Shown piece after piece: positions 1 through 8,519 of a stretch of DNA of 13,418 nucleotides; the first letter of the stretch is position 1; each line of letters begins with the position of its first letter. The notes beneath the pieces are model-generated. The model saw only the letters and a program-made list of their open reading frames with translations. It had not been told where the DNA came from and did no database searches. The stretch spans positions 3,640-17,057 of the forward strand of contig QKYT01000907.1 of NCBI GenBank assembly GCA_003550305.1, given 5' to 3'. The translations under genes were made by a program, and so were the position numbers. Source of the DNA: Glomus cerebriforme (Eukaryota > Glomeromycota > Glomeromycetes > Glomerales > Glomeraceae).

Positions 1-140
1 AATTATTTCACTTTTTACTACCAAGTAATAAAAAACATATAAAACTAAGAACAAAGGAACCAGTGGTCCAATTTGTATAAAAAAACTTCGCCTATATAGA
101 GTCAGCATATACAACCTTAACTTTTTAGATCGGCTGCTTT
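1..140. repeat. Dispersed repeat, left arm of a distant inverted pair
   Basis: Positions 1-140 match the reverse complement of about 5168-5302 at roughly 80% identity by eye. Shared blocks include TATATAGGCGAAGTTTTTTT, GACCACTGGT, TTAGTTTTATAT and TTTTTATTACTTG (read on the right copy). Similarity reaches the window edge, so the repeat probably continues to the left. It is either the terminal inverted repeat of a long element of about 5.3 kb or one of two independent copies of a short element in opposite orientation; the sequence alone does not decide. No coding potential is seen. Confidence 0.8.
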
Positions 141-230
141 CCCAGGTATACGCGTCGAAAAAATTAAAAAAAAGTAAAATTTTCGCGCAATTTAATATGA
201 AAATTCGTTTGTGTAACCGATTTTATGCGT

Positions 231-335
231 GACAGTTCTGGCGGTTTATTGATCAGCCTGTGTAACCTTAAGTTGGCCCCCCCGTTTATTTATCTAACCC
301 CTAGATATTACATGATCTACAAATCATGTGATTTT
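231..335 (+). repeat. Repeat with GACAGTTC...TTTATTTATCTAACCCCTAG, copy 1 of 3
   Basis: This segment is a diverged direct copy of 5624-5722, sharing GACAGTTC, TTGGCCC, CCGTTTATTTAT, TAACC.CTAG and ATCATGTG in the same order. It also matches the reverse complement of 5088-5149. It adjoins the inverted arm at 1-140, as the third copy adjoins the right arm, so arm and segment probably belong to one repeat family. A short reading frame crossing it (225-443) has no recognisable content and runs into the foldback, so it is not called as a gene. Confidence 0.65.
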
Positions 336-348
336 TATTTTCTAACAA

Positions 349-684
349 TATACTATAGAATTAAAAAATACAATTTATTAATTATCTCACTATCTAGTGA
401 TCATAAAATGATGAAATATAGTTCATTCGATTCGCCTCACTGAGACGTATCGAATGGTACTAATTTCGCATTTCTAGGTGCGATAGATATCAAGATATTG
501 TATTTTTTGTTTATTTTTTACAATTTATTGAATATCTCAGCATCTATCATACCTAGAAATGCGAAATTAGTACCATTCGATACGTCTTAGTGAGATGAAT
601 CGAATGAGCTATATTTCATTATTTTATGATTACTGGATAACAAGATAATTAATAAATTGTATTTTTTTTTAATTCTATAGTATA
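349..684. mobile_element. 336-bp foldback (MITE-like) element
   Basis: The left arm (349 to about 500) is almost fully the reverse complement of the right arm (about 533-684), with a short AT-rich centre near 516. Both outer ends read TATACTATAGAATT. Inside, a long stretch including CGTATCGAATGGTACTAATT and TCGCATTTCTAGGT is identical in both arms, while the outer thirds carry scattered substitutions. There is no reading frame of note. Foldbacks of this size without a transposase are usually non-autonomous DNA transposons. A TA duplication is possible but cannot be separated from the TA-containing ends. The right end abuts a Helitron-like relic, so the element may have inserted into it. Confidence 0.85.
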
Positions 685-1160
685 CATATTGGGAACCTGA
701 TATATAGTAGATTTTCTGTAAGATAGATCAGTTTTTGATCAGTATTAGGTATATTTTCTTTACAATACCGACAGCATTCTTTACCAATAAGTACAATAGA
801 TGGAAATCGCTCATTACACATGTTACAAAGATTGTTTCTCAAATTACTAATTATATTGCAAAATTTGAGTAGACCTTCCATATCATGTCTTTGGCATAGA
901 GTTATCCTATTCTTAGAAAGTCTTGCAGCGTATTGTTGGAAGTTTCTCTAGACTTTCTTAATAGATATTTTTTATATGCACGAGCACACTGAGCCTTCTC
1001 TTCTGCCATCAAATACGCCTCATGTTCTTCATAAGTCTTTTCAGCCACTGTATGCTGCCTCATTTTTTTTATTTTGATTATATGCTAAACGCGCTTTATA
1101 AGCCTTTTCAGCCACTTTTCGCTTTCTGCTTGCATTACGGAAATGTAATGCTTCATTTTT
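675..1160 (-). pseudogene. Decayed Helitron-type Rep/helicase N-terminal fragment
   Basis: Three overlapping minus-strand frames look like one broken gene. The first (about 1158-1041) is lysine/arginine-rich with VAEKAYKARLAY. The second opens with ATG at 1063, contains VAEKTYEEHEAYLMAEEKAQ and stops at 902. The third (Met at 881, running to 675) has a four-cysteine pattern CxxC...CxxC around NERFPSIVL. A charged, repetitive N-terminus followed by a CxxC-NERFPSI zinc ribbon resembles Helitron-encoded proteins common in mycorrhizal fungal genomes; that match is from memory, not a search. The frame changes at an A-run near 1062-1069 and again near 900-920. The Rep and helicase domains are absent: the relic stops at the foldback at 684. 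It is non-functional. Another zinc-ribbon transposon protein is the main alternative. Confidence 0.5.
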
Positions 1161-1194
1161 TTATCATTCTTTTTGAGTGAATTTGCAGAAATAT

Positions 1195-2499
1195 GTTTTA
1201 TGAATTATGTTTATAAAGCACATTTTACATTATTGACTTTAAAAACAAAAAGAATCAGAAGTATTAAACATTATCAACTATCTTACCATATTGTAATTAG
1301 ATATAGATATCATGTGAAATTTATTAAATTGTGAACTTTATTAAATAAATAAGTAAAATATCAAGTATGAAAGAATATTTGAAAAATGTATGCAAATAAA
1401 AAGAAATGTTCGTAATTTGATGCGTTCAATAAAGAAAAAAGATGATTTAAGTCGCCAAGTGAGAAACATTTTTTGTTATCATGTGACTTTTATATTAAAA
1501 CGTCAAAAGCACTTGTAAATATAAGTTAACAATCTGCTGCTTTTGGGTATAAGCAAATGTATTTTTAATTTTTAAATATAAAAAATAAAATTTACAAAAA
1601 TAATACAATAAATTTTATTTATATTAATACAAAAGTTAACAAATTAAAATTAATAAAATATATGCTTTTGATTGACACCAATTGGCTATGAAAACTCAAA
1701 GTTCGTATAATATTAAAATGCGACAGATTTTAAATGGTTTCCATTTTCCTAGTAATATTAAAATTAGTTATATTCTTTTTAATTTTATTAAAGCTAAAAT
1801 AAGATGCAAATTTAAATATACTGTACTGTATTTAATGGATATTGTACAGCTAATGCAGATCATGCTTTATAAAGGTCTATTAAAGATTATTTAACAATAA
1901 ACTTTTTTTTCTTTCTATCATATTTTTTTTTCATGTTTTCTTTTATTGTTTCTTTCTCAAATAAATTTTTTTTATTATCACCCCATGTGAAAATAACAGA
2001 ATTTATGAGAAAACTTTAGTAAGTTTATAGTATTATATAAAATATAATAGTAGATTTTATTTATACAAATTATCTTTATAATTTCTAAATAAGGTTTCAA
2101 GTGAAAATTTGGAAAAAAATGTTAACTTCTTTTGTGAAATTGGAAAAGCTAAGAATACAGAATATTCTACCAACAATTGGATATATGCTATAAAAATATT
2201 TCATACTAATAAAAATTATGAAGGAAAGCTAAAGTTTTTTTTTTAATTTAACTTTTAAATTTCAATGTGAAATATCAGAATGCAATGATTTAAAAGAAAT
2301 ATCTGACAACCCTCCAATGCAGAAGAATAATTTACATGAACCATTACAAGAAATTGATTCTAACAATACTACTTAGAAATTACTATGAATGCAAATAATT
2401 TAGTTAATAGTGGGATTTTAAAACAAATTAATTTGAAAATTAATATTAAATACTTAGCTATTGTATGCAAATAGTTTCAATATTGTATGCAAATAAACT
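1195..2499. other. AT-rich intergenic DNA, no supported gene
   Basis: No frame here shows a recognisable domain, splice-linked exons or codon bias. A 70-codon frame at 1682-1894 has no familiar motif and is treated as chance. The motif ATCATGTGA recurs nearby (about 1308 and 1478), as in the repeats at either end of the first 6 kb, which hints at old, degraded repeat copies. Short direct repeats of TTGTATGCAAATA lie at 2461-2473 and 2483-2495. See the separate entry for a possible coding relic at 2090-2245. Confidence 0.5.
2090..2245 (+). pseudogene. Possible relic of a tyrosine-recombinase-like (ZMYM/Crypton-type) protein
   Basis: One plus-strand frame stays open for about 50 codons without a start, and its amino-acid make-up is unlike the surrounding random AT-rich frames. 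It includes NTEYSTNNWIYAIKIF followed by NYEGKLK. A Ser-Thr-x-x-Trp core after a charged stretch resembles the N-terminal region of repeated ZMYM2/Crypton-like proteins that are abundant in some mycorrhizal fungi. I recognise this only by general pattern. The frame is closed by a TAA after a T-run near 2245. A second short open stretch (about 2250-2375) lacks any familiar motif. This could be chance. Confidence 0.22.
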
Positions 2500-2621
2500 T
2501 TTGATCTTCAATATTATACAATGATTAAAATATAGATCAAATAAAATCAGCATGATCCTATAGGATCATGCAATAAATAAAATTAAAGTATGGTAATTAT
2601 GGAATTTTTTGAAGATCAAAT
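2500..2621. repeat. 120-bp imperfect palindrome with a 22-bp perfect core
   Basis: The core at 2550-2571 (centre ATGATCCTATAGGATCAT) is a perfect palindrome of 22 bp. The outer edges are also paired about the same centre (2560/2561): TTTGATCTTCAA at 2500-2511 and TTGAAGATCAAA at 2609-2620. Between these the two halves are similar but eroded. The shared centre shows one structure, probably an old small foldback element. No coding content is seen. Confidence 0.75.
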
Positions 2622-2779
2622 ATATCTACATATGAATGATCTAAAAAATATTATATAATTTGGATCTGTTTATTATATATTGTAAACTGTAAAATAGACC
2701 TATATTATAATTATTCAGGTCTTAATAATTCACTTTCAGAGCTTTTCCTTTTATAACTCTTAAATAAATGATATAAGAT

Positions 2780-2785
2780 TTTATT
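2780..2785 (-). terminator. Candidate poly(A) signal for the V-ATPase gene
   Basis: AATAAA lies on the minus strand about 106 nt past the stop codon of the V-ATPase subunit d gene. Such hexamers are frequent by chance in DNA this AT-rich, so the assignment is tentative. Confidence 0.25.
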
Positions 2786-2890
2786 AAAAAACAAAATAAA
2801 TACAAATAATAAATTAAATGATTCCTAAATAATTATTGAATATTTATCATTAATGATATTCTACTCAAAATATGCAAGAGATCCAGGTTA

Positions 2891-4273
2891 TTAAAAAATA
2901 GGTATATAATTATTAATCCTTTCTTTTTGTCCCTGGCTAATACATTCGGCAATCCATACAATGTTTCTAATTTCCTGTTCTTTAAGTTTCAAAAATGCAT
3001 AAAAGATTGCATAATGAAAATGTTGCTGGAAAGTGAGCTTGTTCAAATGTACTTCATGTTCAAAGAATCTATCATCGAGAGTCTTTGCTTCGCTTGTAGC
3101 AGCACCACCAAAAGATGTCAAACTATTATCAAAAAACGGACGATATTCCTAAAAAAGTATAGTAAAAATATTAACATGGAATATCAATAATTTTACGAAT
3201 GTAATATCATATTATTTAGCCTACCACCCAAACCTCAACGACATTCTTTACATGTTCGATTTCGTCCGCCCTTGCAAGCTTAGCATGTCCGTCAGGATAC
3301 AATTTTCCTAAACTAGGAAATAATTTGGCGCGATCGTCTCTTGATAATTCTGTGCCAAAAGAATTAATCGTGATATTAATAGCACGACGGTCAGCTTCGA
3401 ACTGTCAAAAAGATATATTTATCAATTTAAACATACAATTTTAGAATAAAGTTGTCAAATCGCAATTGATATGATTAAATTACCTCTAAAATTTCACTCA
3501 TCATTTGTCCCGTTGCATCACCAATTCTTTTACAATATCTATAAAAATCTTCAAGATACGCCTTATAAAGCGTATTACGAATAATTTCAATATTTAATTC
3601 ATCGAGATCATTAGCTGAAAGGCAATTTTTGAAGTATGGTGCTAAAGGAGAATCCACTAATACTGTATCATATAATTCTGCGACATTAGTAGCAACACAT
3701 AATGCCGGCATAGTATCAAATACTCCAAGTGGATGACATCGCTCAAGCAATTCATGAGTATCACGTTCATGCAAAGTGCCTGTTATAAGTAGTATTACAT
3801 TGTCAATCATATAGGCATACCTGAAGAAAAATAGACATTAGACCTTTACATAAATATCGCGAGTTGCTATATCGAATGAAATATTACGTAACATACGTTA
3901 GGTAGTCAAGAAATTTGGCCAATGGCTCCACAGCGTTAGCACGAACGTACTTAAATTCATCAACCAATTTTTGTGTCGCTTTTTCATTTATAGTTGCAGT
4001 AGAGATTGGAGAAGGTTCATTGGCCAAAAAGTTGCCGTAATCCGTAGCGCTTAACTGAAGCTTTAGATCTATAATATTTGGTCAAGATGATTCTCGAATT
4101 AATAATTATTTAAAGATCGCTCTAACAAAATTTAATACTCAACACCACTGACCGTCAAGAGTTTCACATTGTGTTAGGTTAAGGTAATGAGTTGAATTGA
4201 GTATAGCACTCTTATAACCTCTCACAATACCTTCTAAGTAACCGTCGTTTATGTTAAAAAATAAAGCTTCCAT
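2891..4273 (-). CDS. VMA6: V-type proton ATPase subunit d (V0 sector)
   Basis: This is the peripheral stalk-facing subunit of the V0 sector, sitting on the cytosolic face of the proteolipid ring and coupling the V1 central stalk to proton pumping in vacuole and endosome membranes. There are five exons: 4273-4153, 4068-3897, 3820-3484, 3401-3234 and 3148-2891, with introns of 84, 76, 82 and 85 bp, all GT..AG. The splice phases join cleanly to 351 aa, close to the roughly 345-350 aa usual for the family. Family hallmarks in order are [15 protein letters not shown] (about 11-25), ETLDDLKLQL across the first splice, DYGNFL, the [17 protein letters not shown] block with [54 protein letters not shown], and a C-terminus [11 protein letters not shown]...[10 protein letters not shown]. 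There is no signal peptide or membrane span, as expected. The start at 4273 aligns with the conserved N-terminus ([11 protein letters not shown]). The gene appears intact. Confidence 0.97.
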
Positions 4274-4313
4274 TCTAAATATTTTGAAATGAATTTCGAT
4301 CTTTTTTTGCTAC

Positions 4314-4321
4314 ATTATATA
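4314..4321 (-). promoter_or_regulatory. TATA-like element upstream of the V-ATPase gene
   Basis: TATATAAT on the minus strand lies 41-48 nt before the start codon at 4273. If it is used, the 5' leader would be very short. In AT-rich DNA this may be chance. Confidence 0.25.
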
Positions 4322-4457
4322 CGTTTTTCTCAAATTTTGATTAGATTGTGACGTTACGCCACAAAAACGATGGATATTCGTGTATCGTTACAAATATAAC
4401 AGCCTTCAGTTCTCGACAGGGGTCAGGACCAACCATTACTATTTATAGCTGTACGAT

Positions 4458-4483
4458 CTAAAAAGGGAAAGATCTACATGAAT
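4458..4483 (+). repeat. Direct repeat CTAAAAAG...GAAAGAT, copy 1
   Basis: This 26-bp segment recurs with a few changes at 6138-6162 in the same orientation (CTAAAAAGGGAAAGATCTAC against CTAAAAAGGAAAGATTTAC, then A.GAAT). The two copies bracket the dense MITE cluster, suggesting either two related repeat copies or a larger composite insertion. Confidence 0.6.
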
Positions 4484-4541
4484 GTGGCGCATTTTTCAGG
4501 GCCGAAATTTGACGCACTGCATGTGATAATTTAATAGTACC

Positions 4542-4887
4542 TTTCCAGCGTTACCATAAAGCACGACCGAAATGTGACAGGTTACGCCGATTATACTGTT
4601 TGATGTGTGTGGCGCATGTTTTTAAAAAAACGCGTATAAGTCAAAATTTACAACAAAAACCTTCTTTGTCACTCTAAGTAAACTTGCAGAGTGACCAAAA
4701 ATACACTCCTAAACATAATTTTAAAAGGTAAAAATAGTTTATTAAAGTCTTTTTTTTTTTTTGAGAAAATAAATTTTTTGTAAAAAAAATTGTTGCGGCT
4801 CATATACCAAACATTTTGTCGATCATTTTTATTTAAAGTACAATATATCTGGCGTAACCTGTCACACATTTCGGTCATGTTTTATCA
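4542..4887. mobile_element. MITE with TIR core ACCGAAATGTGACAGGTTAC
   Basis: The left arm near 4553-4588 pairs with the right arm near 4851-4887 over more than 35 bp with few mismatches. The innermost match runs from GACCGAAATGTG to GGTTACGCC, and the right arm has two extra bases (GTGTGACAGG). The outer edge reads TTACCATAAAG on the left and TTTTATCACCATA on the right, similar to the ends of the CCCAGCATCACCA family next door. The interior is non-coding; a 69-codon minus-strand frame (4669-4878) inside it is a shadow of the repeat. The element is non-autonomous and has no transposase. Confidence 0.7.
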
Positions 4888-4930
4888 CCATAAAAAATTC
4901 ACAGTCACGTGTCCGGTGATGTTTAATGCA
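4882..4930 (+). repeat. CCCAGCATCACCA-family terminal fragment, truncated copy
   Basis: The segment TATCACCATAAAAAATTCAC followed by AGTCACGTGTCCGGTGATG and TTTAATG matches the reverse complement of 5922-5967 almost base for base. It overlaps the right end of the neighbouring MITE, so one element was inserted into, or derived from, the other. Confidence 0.7.
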
Positions 4931-4958
4931 CTTTCCAGTATCACCAACACTTAACTAT

Positions 4959-5010
4959 CCCAGCATCACCATGAAAAATTCAGTTATGTGATATTTATTA
5001 ATTAAATATG
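4959..5010 (+). repeat. CCCAGCATCACCA-family copy, solo left end
   Basis: CCCAGCATCACCATGAAAAA, then TTCA and GTGATATTTATTAATTAAAT ATG, is a direct copy of 5745-5795 with minor changes. No partner in inverted orientation lies close by except the shared right end at 5974, so this is a solo end or a remnant of a nested insertion. Confidence 0.65.
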
Positions 5011-5087
5011 GAGCATTTTTAAAATGTACCCCAGGTATATGTACACCCTGTATAAATAATTTTTTTTAGAGTAAATATCACATGATT

Positions 5088-5149
5088 AATACAGTTGTGA
5101 AACAGAATAAATTGACAAATATCTAGGGGTTAAATAAATAAAATTTTTT
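5088..5149 (-). repeat. TTTATTTATTTAACCCCTAG repeat, copy 2 of 3
   Basis: Read on the minus strand this gives TTTATTTATTTAACCCCTAG, then AT and later ATCATGTGATATTTA. It matches 286-335 and 5671-5722 on the plus strand. It sits directly inside the right arm of the long inverted pair, mirroring the arrangement at the left edge of the window. Confidence 0.65.
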
Positions 5150-5167
5150 CAGCACATATATACAGAA

Positions 5168-5302
5168 AAGCAGCCAATCCAAAAAGTTAAAGTCATTCAT
5201 ATTAGCTTTATATAGGCGAAGTTTTTTTATCCAAATTAGACCACTGGTTGCTTTATTCTTAGTTTTATATACTTTTTATTACTTGATAATAGAAATTTAG
5301 AA
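5168..5302. repeat. Dispersed repeat, right arm of the distant inverted pair
   Basis: This is the reverse-complement partner of positions 1-140, roughly 80% identical over about 135 bp. With its flank it brackets a 5-kb segment that holds the foldback, the Helitron-like relic and the complete V-ATPase subunit d gene. The gene has its normal introns, so capture by retroposition is excluded. Two independent insertions flanking a resident gene are the simplest reading. Confidence 0.8.
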
Positions 5303-5623
5303 ATTACTCTTTTTTTTTAAGATCTCAATAAAAAACTATAAATATTTTTATTTAAAATGTTTAAAAATAGCATTTTCTTCTTTTATTGTGTATTATTTTT
5401 ATGTATTTAATAAAATTTTATATAGTTTTGAAGTATTTCAAATAGCTGATCAAGTTTTTTAAAAGATATAGATGCGAAATTTTGATAAAAATAATATTTT
5501 CAGATAGTTACGCATTTGCTCATTACCGATCATCAATTTTTTTTCATAGATTATATTAATTATTGGCTGATTTTTTGTTTAAGATCATATTTTTATAAGG
5601 TTATATATAAAATTACTTATGGC

Positions 5624-5722
5624 GACAGTTCGGTCTCATGACCAATAGTGTATGTAATCCTGTATTGGCCCTTCCGTTTATTTATTTAACCTCTAGCAAA
5701 TATTTTACTATGATCATGTGGG
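5624..5722 (+). repeat. GACAGTTC...TTTATTTATTTAACC repeat, copy 3 of 3
   Basis: Direct diverged copy of 231-335. It runs up to the start of the 230-bp MITE at 5745, so the MITE may have inserted at or just past its end. Confidence 0.6.
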
Positions 5723-5744
5723 ATGAAAAAGTGTTGGTGAACTA

Positions 5745-5974
5745 CCCAGCATCACCATAAAAAATTCACAGTGTGATATTTACTAATTAAATATGCATGA
5801 GCATGTGAAAGCATGTGGCGCACCTGTGATAAATAGGAGTGACAAATAATTTTTTTCACGCGAAAAAATTGTTCCTAAAATAAATATAAAAAATGGAAGC
5901 ATATGAAATCACGTGGAGCGTGACATTAAACATCACCGGACATGTGACTGTGAATTTTTCGTGGTGATGCTGGG
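5745..5974. mobile_element. 230-bp MITE with CCCAGCATCACCA termini
   Basis: The left end CCCAGCATCACCATAAAAAA with TTCACAGT is mirrored by the right end, whose reverse complement reads CCCAGCATCACCACGAAAAA with TTCACAGT, giving terminal inverted repeats of about 28 bp. Further terminal fragments of the family lie at 4882 and 4959. The 230-bp interior is non-coding and AT-rich. A clear target-site duplication is not visible (flanks ACTA and AAAA), so the superfamily is left open. It is non-autonomous. Confidence 0.75.
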
Positions 5975-6137
5975 AAAATCTTTACTATTGATATGTCATA
6001 TGAACTGACGGATTTTTGGGCGAAATTACGGCATTAAGAACTTAATCATGTGACAAATAAAATTTCACATACCGGAAAAATTCTAAGATCCCAGAATACT
6101 TAGTAAAAATGGAAAGTGTGACAAGTAATAAAATTTT

Positions 6138-6162
6138 CTAAAAAGGAAAGATTTACACGAAT
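6138..6162 (+). repeat. Direct repeat CTAAAAAG...GAAAGAT, copy 2
   Basis: Partner of 4458-4483 in the same orientation, about 80-90% identical. It marks the right limit of the repeat cluster between the two genes. From here to the F-box gene stop at 6517 is ordinary AT-rich 3' flank with no recognised feature. Confidence 0.6.
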
Positions 6163-6514
6163 ATTTGGCTCTGATATATATAGTACATGCACCATTCAAA
6201 ATTTGTTAATTACTTTTTATTTTGCTTAAATTGTCTGATTTTTTTTTCTTATATGTTCTCTACATACAACCAAACAAAAAGTACTATAAGTAAACGAAGA
6301 ACGGAGTTCTTAAAGTTTAGTTCTTAGCGGATCATACTTTCTCCCGATTCAACGAACAAATTTAGATTATTTAAAATGATTCTTTTGCTTTTGTCTTGTT
6401 TTTAGGAAGAGAAAAAATAGAGTATCGTTTATAAAAAAAAAATGAAGCGAGATATACTTATAAACACGGAATATTACTTAATGATATGTTGTTTTCGTAA
6501 TAAAATTTCATAAT

Positions 6515-8519
6515 TTAGTCTCGAATAAAGAATTCAAGTGCAATCAATACACCATCTTCTGTTCCGCAGATCAGCCATTCTCGTGTCATTTTTAAACATG
6601 TTACTCCACTGTCTATATGTGCAAGAGTAACTGCAGGAAATGGAATATTAAAGGAATTTCTCGTTCTTGGCATCATCAAAGGGCGTGAATCATTTAATTG
6701 AAAATATTTAATGCATCCATCAGAAGAAACGGAAGCAAGGCGCGATTCGTTACACTGAAGGTCCCAGACGATATCAGTATGTTCTTTGGTGGTGTGTAAT
6801 AATTGACCTGTAGTTAGATCCCACATACGGATTGTGGAATCGGCAGATGCGGAAAAAATAAAAATAGATTCGTGGGATGTGTTGGAATCACTGAATTCCA
6901 TATCGTTACTATTGTTATTTCGAGTATGCTGGTCTTCATGTGGACTTGGTGGAGGAGTAACAGTATTCGATGGGGAAGAAGGAATTTGCGAATGATTTAA
7001 ACGATTGTGATGGTTTCTTTGACGATAATGTTGAATAGATTCGTTATTAACATTGGTTGACTGAATTAACGAATCCGGATGATCGTCCAAATCCATAAGT
7101 TCTACTTCTTGGATAACATTTGTGCAAGGTGAAGACGATCTTGAGGTAAGTAATCCTACAGTATCAATGTGGACTGAATGTAGTGAATCATGAAGCTGAT
7201 CTTGATCAGCATTGTCAAGCTGCTGCACGATATCTTTATACCAAGCAAGGCAAGTAACTGCTCTAGTATGTCCCTCTAGCCGTTGGAAAATTTGAGGTTT
7301 TATGGATGAGGGCGGTTGAAAATTTGATAATTGTTCTTCAGAAGGATTCAGATCCCATATCAAAATGGTATTATCATTTGATCCTGAAATTAACCAATAT
7401 TGTTCCTCTTGTTCCTCATTTATAATCAAAGTGGAAACTCGAGGTATTAGCATCAATGTTCCTACCGTACCATCATGACCATACAATCTTTGCAAGCAAT
7501 CGCCGGTATGTATATCCCAAATTCTAATGGTTTTATCTACAGAGCCTGAAAAGAGAATAGATTCGTTGGGATCCATTGTCAACGAAATAATACCAGCCAA
7601 ATGACCATTAAGTCTATGTTTAATCGAATGATCATTGGTAATATCATACACGATGATACTTTTGTCCCAACTGCCTGATGCAAAAATGGATTTCCCTAAA
7701 ACCAAACATTGAACACCTTCGGAATGATCTTTTAATAATTTACGACAGCTTTGATTAAATAAATCCCAAATTTTTACAGTCTTATCGAAAGAACCTGTAT
7801 AAATTATATCTCCATGTACGGATCCTGCGATACATGTGATACCTTCATAATGGGCGCGAATAAGATGTTGAGTAAAGTTTTGTCTATCCCAATTTCTCTG
7901 GACAGTAACATGATGCTTATATAATTGAAAAAAATAGTCTTCGGCATTATTATTGTAATTAAAGGATTTCGAGATAAGAATGATGGGGAAACCAGCAAGA
8001 GTACATTGACGCTTCCAAAGAGCGTTATCTGTCGCTCGATCCTTCCAAGTTTTAGAAACTGTAATATGATAAAAATTAAATTAACGCGTAATTAGTATAT
8101 AGTATATTTTTTATTTGAACTAAGTATGATCGTCGTTTTTATTAATGCAACATAACAAACAAATAAATAAATAAAACGCCATTTTGCCTCGTGCAACGAA
8201 ATAAAAAAATAATTTAAATCAAATATAAATTTAGGAAGAATGAAACTATTTTTAAGAATGAATGTGAACCCCAACTTTTAATAAATATACCTTGTCTAAT
8301 CTTGCATAAAGTTTCGGCGTCTAGGAATTCAAGCAAATGAGAAGCGAGGGGAATAGGCAGCAGGGAAATTATATCTTTGGTGAGATGTTGCTGCAAGTAA
8401 ACTGATAATTGTTTTCTTTCAGTCAAGGATAATTTATCAACTAATGATTGAACATAACCTAAACCGACGAAAAAATTGTCACAACTCCCCCCAGCAACGG
8501 CTTCTTTTGACATTCCCAT
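6515..8519 (-). CDS. F-box/WD40-repeat protein (likely SCF substrate receptor)
   Basis: Two exons, 8519-8291 and 8058-6515, are joined across a 232-bp GT..AG intron to give 590 aa. The F-box spans about residues 52-95 (LLPIPLASHLLEFL...VSKTWKDRA...LWKRQC), with the intron falling inside it. WD40 blades follow: YTGSFDKTVKIWD (163-175), ASGSWDKSIIVYD (203-215), FSGSVDKTIRIWD (246-258), ISGSNDNTILIWD (300-312), a fifth starting GHTRAV at 339 but completed only at FSASADSTIRMWD (478-490), then two weaker blades to the C-terminus, giving a seven-blade propeller. The fifth blade is split by about 120 residues rich in Ser, Asn, His, Asp and Pro. The family links Skp1-Cullin1 ubiquitin ligase to substrates held on the propeller. 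An in-frame TAA at 8564-8562 fixes the start at 8519 or 8513. Substrate and ortholog (Cdc4-, Met30- or Pop1-like) cannot be named. Confidence 0.93.

Noticed and set aside
225..443. 72-codon plus-strand frame
   Set aside because: It spans a dispersed repeat and half of the foldback arm, and shows no domain or codon bias.
1682..1894. 70-codon plus-strand frame
   Set aside because: Its composition is what AT-rich DNA gives by chance; I found no motif and no splice-linked partner exon.
2927..3190. 87-codon plus-strand frame
   Set aside because: It is antisense to the last exon of the V-ATPase subunit d gene.
4669..4878. 69-codon minus-strand frame
   Set aside because: It lies inside a MITE and reads through its terminal repeat; there are no protein features.
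1..5302. VMA6 as cargo of a gene-capturing transposon
   Set aside because: The gene is full-length with normal introns and the arms may be two separate short repeats; the evidence is too weak for a positive call.
7804..7998. 64-codon minus-strand frame
   Set aside because: It is an alternative frame within exon 2 of the F-box/WD40 gene.
8092..8274. 60-codon minus-strand frame
   Set aside because: It lies within the 232-bp intron of the F-box/WD40 gene and just into its 5' end.
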